Source: Candidatus Shapirobacteria bacterium
GTDB taxonomy: Bacteria; Patescibacteriota; Microgenomatia; UBA12405
Assembly (NCBI GenBank): GCA_009885205.1
Contig: VFLE01000149.1
Span: 1 to 8,374, forward strand
Reading direction: 5' to 3'
DNA length: 8,374 bases
Shown here: one piece after another, positions 5,092-8,374 of the stretch
How positions within the stretch are numbered: the first letter of the stretch is position 1
Layout: each line of letters opens with the position of its first letter
Position numbers and translations under genes: made by a program
Notes under the pieces: model-generated
Told to the model about the DNA's origin: nothing
The model's database searches: none
The model's input: only the letters and a program-made list of their open reading frames with translations

Positions 5092-5866
5092 TCTCCATCA
5101 CCTCTAAAATCTTTCCCCTCAATTCTTTTTTGTTAGTCAACGCCCTTTCCAAAAATTCATCTTTTCCACAATCAAAATTTTTTATTATGTCATTTAAAAC
5201 AGTTGTGTATTTCTTCAACAACTCGTCATCTTTATTTTTTACCGCTTCGTAAGTAAAAAATAATACATCAATTAATAACTGTGTCGGTATCCAATAATTT
5301 AATAATTTTTCTCCTGTCATTTTACCCAAATAAACCTCAATAGTTTTTTTATCTTCCAGCAAATGTCTTGCCAGTCGCCCATTTCCATCATGGACAGAAA
5401 TTACCTTTTTATCATTTTCGTTTCGCTCTAAAGCAATAATAGGGTCGCTTTCTCGAACTAAATCATTACCACGTAATTCAATAACCGCCTTAAGTTGTGT
5501 CTTTTTATCTTCTAAATTATTATTATAATAATCCGCAAATTCTTTAGCCGATATTTTTCCTTCATGTATTTTTTTTGTTTGCGCCAGTTCTACTCCAAAA
5601 GTAATATCAGCAATATTCATAGTCAATTTTTGCCATGTGATATTTTCTGCCGTTACCAAAAACAAAATATTTTTCAATTTAAACCCCATACTAATTCCAT
5701 GAACCCCATTCCAAAAATCACGAGGAGTATTCAATTCCTTATTTTTCATTAAATTATCAATTTCTTTGGTGTCAATACTTGGAAATATTTTTCGTAACTC
5801 ATGTTTCATATAACTCACCGCCACCTCTTCTCTAATTTTTTCCGATAAATGTTTTGGGTAATCCAT
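5084..5866 (-). CDS. Hypothetical protein with DGNGR motif, possibly ParB/sulfiredoxin-like
   Basis: The 260-residue product is not confidently recognised. Its most telling segment is residues 125-182: a strand-like KAVIELRG, then SDPIIALE, then VISVHDGNGRLARHLL with DGNGR at 160-164, then KTIEVYLGK. Strand, DGxxR, helix and strand in this order resemble the ParB N-terminal/sulfiredoxin-like fold. The motif also looks like the end of the Fic signature (HPFxDGNGRxxR), but the catalytic His position four residues before the Asp holds Ile, and the flanks look strand-rich where Fic is helical, so an active Fic enzyme is unlikely. The N- and C-terminal parts are helical and charged. No signal or membrane segment is seen. 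ATG 5866 is chosen because TATAAT lies 6 bases upstream; an in-frame ATG at 5887 would lie upstream of that -10. It shares a 72-bp divergent region with the 66-residue ORF. Confidence 0.75.
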   Translation of the reverse strand: MDYPKHLSEKIREEVAVSYMKHELRKIFPSIDTKEIDNLMKNKELNTPRDFWNGVHGISMGFKLKNILFLVTAENITWQKLTMNIADITFGVELAQTKKIHEGKISAKEFADYYNNNLEDKKTQLKAVIELRGNDLVRESDPIIALERNENDKKVISVHDGNGRLARHLLEDKKTIEVYLGKMTGEKLLNYWIPTQLLIDVLFFTYEAVKNKDDELLKKYTTVLNDIIKNFDCGKDEFLERALTNKKELRGKILEVMETI

Positions 5867-5872
5867 AGAAAC

Positions 5873-5878
5873 ATTATA
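5873..5878 (-). promoter_or_regulatory. -10 box of the DGNGR-protein gene
   Basis: On the minus strand a perfect TATAAT ends 6 bases before ATG 5866. I see no -35 at 16-18 bases and no TG extension, so support is the hexamer and its position, which matches the other leaderless-looking genes here. Confidence 0.4.
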
Positions 5879-5902
5879 GCTTATCATTTAGTAATAGTTT
5901 TA

Positions 5903-5932
5903 TTGACAAATAGGCACAAATCATGGGATAAT
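5903..5932 (+). promoter_or_regulatory. Strong promoter of the 66-residue ORF, leaderless
   Basis: A perfect TTGACA (5903-5908), an 18-base spacer and GATAAT (5927-5932) with a TG extension (5924-5925) form the best promoter in the window. The -10 ends 6 bases before ATG 5939, so the transcript should begin at the start codon. Its layout is the same as at recA: TTGACA, 18 bases, extended -10. Confidence 0.7.
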
Positions 5933-5938
5933 TTACCC

Positions 5939-6139
5939 ATGAAATTTAGGAAAACAAAAGAAGATATGTTAGGTAAATCTCAAGACGAGATTATCGTTCA
6001 GGCAGAAGATGGAAGAATGGCAATTATGAACTTTGAACAAACAACCGCAAAGCCCATAGATCAAACGGTTAGTGATATTCATAAAGCTAGCGATGTAACA
6101 ACTCTTATTCTTGCCGTCAAAAAGCAATTGAAAAAATAG
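5939..6139 (+). CDS. Small hypothetical protein, 66 residues
   Basis: The product (starting MKFRKTKEDMLGKSQDEIIV) is not recognised. It is charged and soluble-looking, with a central strand-like EIIVQAEDGRMAIMNFEQ and a C-terminal helix ending in LILAVKKQLKK. No Cys pairs, membrane segment or signal peptide are seen. An open frame extends upstream to an ATG at 5849, but that would run through the neighbour's start codon and both promoters. ATG 5939 is placed 6 bases after a consensus-quality extended promoter, which is the main reason to believe the gene is real. It ends 13 bases before ychF, so the two may be partly co-transcribed. No function is proposed. Confidence 0.65.
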   Translation: MKFRKTKEDMLGKSQDEIIVQAEDGRMAIMNFEQTTAKPIDQTVSDIHKASDVTTLILAVKKQLKK

Positions 6140-6141
6140 GC

Positions 6142-6147
6142 TATAAT
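6142..6147 (+). promoter_or_regulatory. -10 box directly before ychF
   Basis: A perfect TATAAT lies in the 13-base gap between the 66-residue ORF and ychF and ends 5 bases before GTG 6153. No matching -35 is seen at the usual distance, so ychF may instead, or also, be read from the promoter at 5903-5932. Confidence 0.4.
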
Positions 6148-6152
6148 ATCCT

Positions 6153-7217
6153 GTGTCAAAATTATCCATCGGAATCGTTGGTTTACCCAACGTCGGCAAG
6201 TCAACTTTATTTAACGCCCTTTTGGGCAAAAAAGTTGCCGATGCTAGTAATTATCCTTTTTGTACTATCGATCCCAACGTTGGTGTCGTCGAGGTACCCG
6301 ATGAAAAACTCCCAATTTTAGGCAAAATTGTAAATACTGTTAAGCTCGTTCCCGCCATTGTCGAGTTTGTTGATATTGCTGGTTTAGTCAAAGGTGCCAG
6401 TACTGGTGAGGGCTTAGGCAATAAATTTCTCACCAACATTCGTGACTGTGATGCCATTATGCACGTTGTCCGCAATTTTTCTGATGACAACATTGTCCGC
6501 GAAGGTTCAGTCGACCCTCAGGGTGATTTTGAAGTTATTTGTGCCGAGCTAATTATTAAAGACCTCGATTCTATTGATAAATATATTTCTGGATTTAAAA
6601 ATAATCCCATCGAAAGCAAAACCAAAAAATTTGCTCTCGCCCTTAAACTAAAATCAGAACTAGAAAAAGGTATTTTAGCCATTAACATCGACTTGAACGA
6701 TGACGAAAAAATATTAGTCAAAGAATTTTTTATGTTAACTTATAAACCCTATTTTATTGTCGCCAATGTTGATGAAAATACCTATCAAAATATTTCTGAA
6801 TTTAAAACCAATTTGCAAAATGTGATACCGGTTTGTGCCAAAACCGAATTTGAGTTGTCCGAGCTAGATAAAACCGACCAAGAAAATTATTTAAAAGAAT
6901 TGGGTATGGAAAAATCCGGTCTAGAACGAGTCATCCAAAAAGCTTATGAGACTCTAGGGTTACAATCTTATTACACCGCTGGTGTCAAAGAAACTCGCGC
7001 CTGGACTATCCACATCGGTGATACGGCGCCACAAGCAGCGGGTGTCATTCACACTGATTTTGAAAGGGGATTTATCATGGCCGAAATTGTCAGTTACGCC
7101 GATTTTGTGGCCAATAATGGTTGGGAAAATTCCAAAACCAAAGGCCTTTTACGCCACGAAGGCAAACAATACGTCATGCACCCCGATGACATTGTTGAGT
7201 TTAGGTTTAATGTTTGA
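6153..7217 (+). CDS. ychF: Redox-regulated ATPase YchF (OLA1 family)
   Basis: YchF/OLA1 is a TRAFAC-class P-loop protein of the Obg family that prefers ATP over GTP, binds ribosomes and is linked to stress responses. The 354-residue product is near the usual length of about 363. The P-loop GLPNVGKST is at 10-18, and the switch I region ASNYPFCTIDPNVGVVEVPD-like segment follows. G3 DIAGLVKGAS begins at D74, then GEGLGNKFLTNIRDCDAI. The fourth motif is NVDE (205-208) in place of the GTPase NKxD, the change that explains ATP preference. The C-terminal TGS domain includes GVKETRAWTIHIGDTAPQAA and ends with HPDDIVEFRFNV. GTG 6153 is the start that gives the canonical N-terminus; there is no Shine-Dalgarno, and TATAAT lies 5 bases upstream. 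Identity is secure. Confidence 0.97.
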   Translation: MSKLSIGIVGLPNVGKSTLFNALLGKKVADASNYPFCTIDPNVGVVEVPDEKLPILGKIVNTVKLVPAIVEFVDIAGLVKGASTGEGLGNKFLTNIRDCDAIMHVVRNFSDDNIVREGSVDPQGDFEVICAELIIKDLDSIDKYISGFKNNPIESKTKKFALALKLKSELEKGILAINIDLNDDEKILVKEFFMLTYKPYFIVANVDENTYQNISEFKTNLQNVIPVCAKTEFELSELDKTDQENYLKELGMEKSGLERVIQKAYETLGLQSYYTAGVKETRAWTIHIGDTAPQAAGVIHTDFERGFIMAEIVSYADFVANNGWENSKTKGLLRHEGKQYVMHPDDIVEFRFNV

Positions 7218-7222
7218 TAAAG

Positions 7223-7228
7223 TAATAT
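7223..7228 (+). promoter_or_regulatory. Possible -10 box of the 62-residue ORF
   Basis: TAATAT ends 7 bases before ATG 7236, and TTTAGG at 7200-7205 could serve as a poor -35 with a 17-base spacer. The region is so A/T-rich that this could be chance. No Shine-Dalgarno is present. Confidence 0.25.
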
Positions 7229-7235
7229 AAAATAT

Positions 7236-7424
7236 ATGCCAATAGGTAAAAAAATAACTATTGAACAAAATGTTCACACAAGATTTCTAGTTGAAAATCA
7301 GATAATTAAAGATATCAGGTCGGCATTAGTTATTGATCCAAAAGAGACGATTATTCAAAAAGTTTCTTTTGATAAAAAAGGAAATTTAGCAGATATTTCC
7401 TACAGAAAACCGCGAAAGTCGTGA
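7236..7424 (+). CDS. Small hypothetical protein, 62 residues, coupled to miaA
   Basis: The product (starting MPIGKKITIEQNVHTRFLVE) is not recognised. It is basic and appears to alternate strands and short helices, ending in DISYRKPRKS. No membrane segment or metal-binding pattern is visible. The gene starts 18 bases after the ychF stop, and its TGA overlaps the GTG start of miaA in the four bases GTGA (7421-7424), an arrangement typical of translational re-initiation. That overlap and the absence of a competing frame support a real gene. Function cannot be proposed beyond possible co-expression with miaA. Confidence 0.6.
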   Translation: MPIGKKITIEQNVHTRFLVENQIIKDIRSALVIDPKETIIQKVSFDKKGNLADISYRKPRKS

Positions 7425-8329
7425 ACAAACTGTTAATCATTTCTGGGCCAACAGCCACCGGCAAAACTGATTTGGCTGTTCGCATTGCCAAAAAATATAA
7501 TGGTGAAATAATTTCTGCCGATTCGCGCCAAATTTATCGTGGTATGGATATTGGCACAGGCAAAGATCATCCTAAAAATATCAAAATTCATTTAATCGAT
7601 ATCATCAATCCCGATGAAAAATTTTCTGTCGCCCAATATCAAAAACTAGCTCTTACAAAAATAACCGAAATTCAAAATAAAAATAAATTACCAATTATTG
7701 TTGGTGGCACTGGACTTTATATTGATTCAGTTATTAACCACAAACCAACTTTTGATATTAAACCAAATTATTTCCTTCGTTTTTTTCTTGATCGTCTACC
7801 TATTTTTATTTTGCAAAAAATTTATTTTATTTTAGATAAAAAAAATTATTTAACGCTAAATAACTCTGACGTTAATAATAGCCGTCGTCTAATTCGTCGA
7901 ATCGAAATAAAATTATCAAATAAAAATTCCCTTTTGAAGGGAACGTCATTTCCTAATGACAAGGGTTTTTGTATATTACATATTTCCCTCACCGACTCTA
8001 TCGAAAACATAATTAAAAAAATTGACACTCGCATTCAATCTCGCCTAAAAGCAGGCTTAATTAATGAAATAAAAAATTTATTAAAAAAATATAAATGGTC
8101 GGATCCCGGATTAAATACGTTAGCATATAAAGAATTTGTAGGGACAGATCTCGTATCTGCCCTTCATAAAGAAATTCAAGTTTGGCAAATTCACGAACAT
8201 CAATATGCTCGTCGCCAAAAAACCTGGTTTAAAAAATTTACCCCCGACTTTTTTATCGATATTTCTAAACCCGATTATCAAGATAAAATAAACAATATTG
8301 TCACCAAATGGTACAATAAAAATATATAA
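7421..8329 (+). CDS. miaA: tRNA dimethylallyltransferase MiaA
   Basis: MiaA transfers a dimethylallyl group from DMAPP to A37 of tRNAs reading UNN codons (i6A37), which improves decoding. The 302-residue product is near the usual 300-315. The P-loop GPTATGKT is at 9-16, DSRQIYRGMDIGTGK begins at D34, and GGTGLY is at 95-100. NNSRRLIRRIEI lies at 152-163, the GLINEIKNLL region follows, and LAYKEF and HQYARRQKTWFK form the conserved C-terminal end. The GTG start at 7421 gives the standard N-terminus and overlaps the previous stop by four bases. Two segments are odd: residues 169-180 are encoded by a double palindrome, and residues 240-248 (VGTDLVSAL), between YKEF and the HQYARRQ motif, are encoded by a GTAG-headed repeat where relatives usually have a glycine-centred turn and an acidic helix. 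Overall length is preserved and the frame is intact. Confidence 0.95.
   Translation: MNKLLIISGPTATGKTDLAVRIAKKYNGEIISADSRQIYRGMDIGTGKDHPKNIKIHLIDIINPDEKFSVAQYQKLALTKITEIQNKNKLPIIVGGTGLYIDSVINHKPTFDIKPNYFLRFFLDRLPIFILQKIYFILDKKNYLTLNNSDVNNSRRLIRRIEIKLSNKNSLLKGTSFPNDKGFCILHISLTDSIENIIKKIDTRIQSRLKAGLINEIKNLLKKYKWSDPGLNTLAYKEFVGTDLVSALHKEIQVWQIHEHQYARRQKTWFKKFTPDFFIDISKPDYQDKINNIVTKWYNKNI
7927..7960. repeat. Two adjacent palindromes inside miaA
   Basis: TTCCCTT (7927-7933) pairs with AAGGGAA (7937-7943) around TTG. One base later, GTCATT (7945-7950) pairs with AATGAC (7955-7960) around TCCT. The pair encodes MiaA residues 169-180 (NSLLKGTSFPND), in a region of the protein that varies between species. 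It may be an inserted palindromic element, but no second copy is present in this window. Confidence 0.4.
8138..8165. repeat. REP-like element inside the miaA reading frame
   Basis: The segment opens with GTAGGGACAGAT (8138-8149), then the loop CTCGT, then ATCTGCCC (8155-8162). CAGAT pairs with ATCTG and GGG with CCC. One base (the T expected opposite A8144) is missing from the right arm, so the hairpin has a one-base bulge. It aligns well with palindrome B at 3998-4025, including the GTAG head. It is read through as MiaA residues 240-248. Confidence 0.55.
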
Positions 8330-8335
8330 TCAATT

Positions 8336-8351
8336 CTGCCGCCGGCAGGCA
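8336..8351. repeat. GC-rich palindromic fragment after miaA
   Basis: CTGCC (8336-8340) pairs with GGCAG (8344-8348) around GCC, in an otherwise very AT-rich tail. It starts 7 bases after the miaA stop. There is no T-run directly after it, so it is a poor terminator. The local GC jump suggests a repeat fragment, which the window end prevents judging further. Confidence 0.4.
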
Positions 8352-8374
8352 TTAAAAGTTTATTAAATAAAAAA

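Noticed and set aside
5387..5410. DGNGR motif taken as evidence for a Fic AMP-transferase toxin
   Set aside because: The catalytic histidine position holds Ile, the flanks look strand-rich, and no antitoxin partner is adjacent. Kept only as an open question about fold.

Overview
The window looks like chromosomal housekeeping DNA from a small-genome, AT-rich bacterium, most likely a member of the Candidate Phyla Radiation (Patescibacteria), perhaps the Microgenomates group. This is an inference from the recA-recX-rny-hup gene set, the Lys/Asn/Ile-rich proteins, tight packing with overlapping genes, near absence of Shine-Dalgarno sequences, and small orphan ORFs. TGA is used as a stop (ychF and the 62-residue ORF), so this is the standard bacterial code and not the recoded Gly-TGA lineages.

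Layout. On the left, recA (151-1218) and recX (1184-1801) overlap and form the recombinase and its modulator. After 130 bp comes rny (RNase Y, 1932-3476), which has the only strong Shine-Dalgarno sequence seen. A separate promoter then leads into an HU-type DNA-binding protein (3541-3813). Bases 3805-4025 are non-coding apart from the end of hup. They hold four hairpins packed end to end, the last a clear intrinsic terminator, followed by two palindromes that each begin with GTAG. A single-pass membrane protein with a Pro/Thr-rich exterior (4030-4425, minus) and a DUF218/YdcF-like protein (4459-5091, plus) diverge from a 33-bp gap. The latter converges, with an 8-bp overlap, on an unassigned 260-residue protein with a DGNGR motif (5084-5866, minus). 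That gene diverges from a 66-residue orphan (5939-6139), which is followed by ychF (6153-7217), a 62-residue orphan (7236-7424) and miaA (7421-8329).

How the parts relate. Most genes serve information processing: recombination and repair (RecA, RecX), RNA turnover (RNase Y), nucleoid structure (HU), a ribosome-associated ATPase (YchF) and tRNA i6A37 modification (MiaA). No defence system, prophage, transposase or CRISPR array is visible.

The most interesting signals are architectural. (1) Several genes carry a -10-like hexamer ending only 5-8 bases before the start codon, with no Shine-Dalgarno, which suggests leaderless mRNAs. (2) A family of GTAG-headed, REP-like palindromes occurs twice between genes and apparently once inside the miaA reading frame. 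(3) The four-hairpin cluster follows hup. (4) RNase Y lacks the usual N-terminal transmembrane helix.
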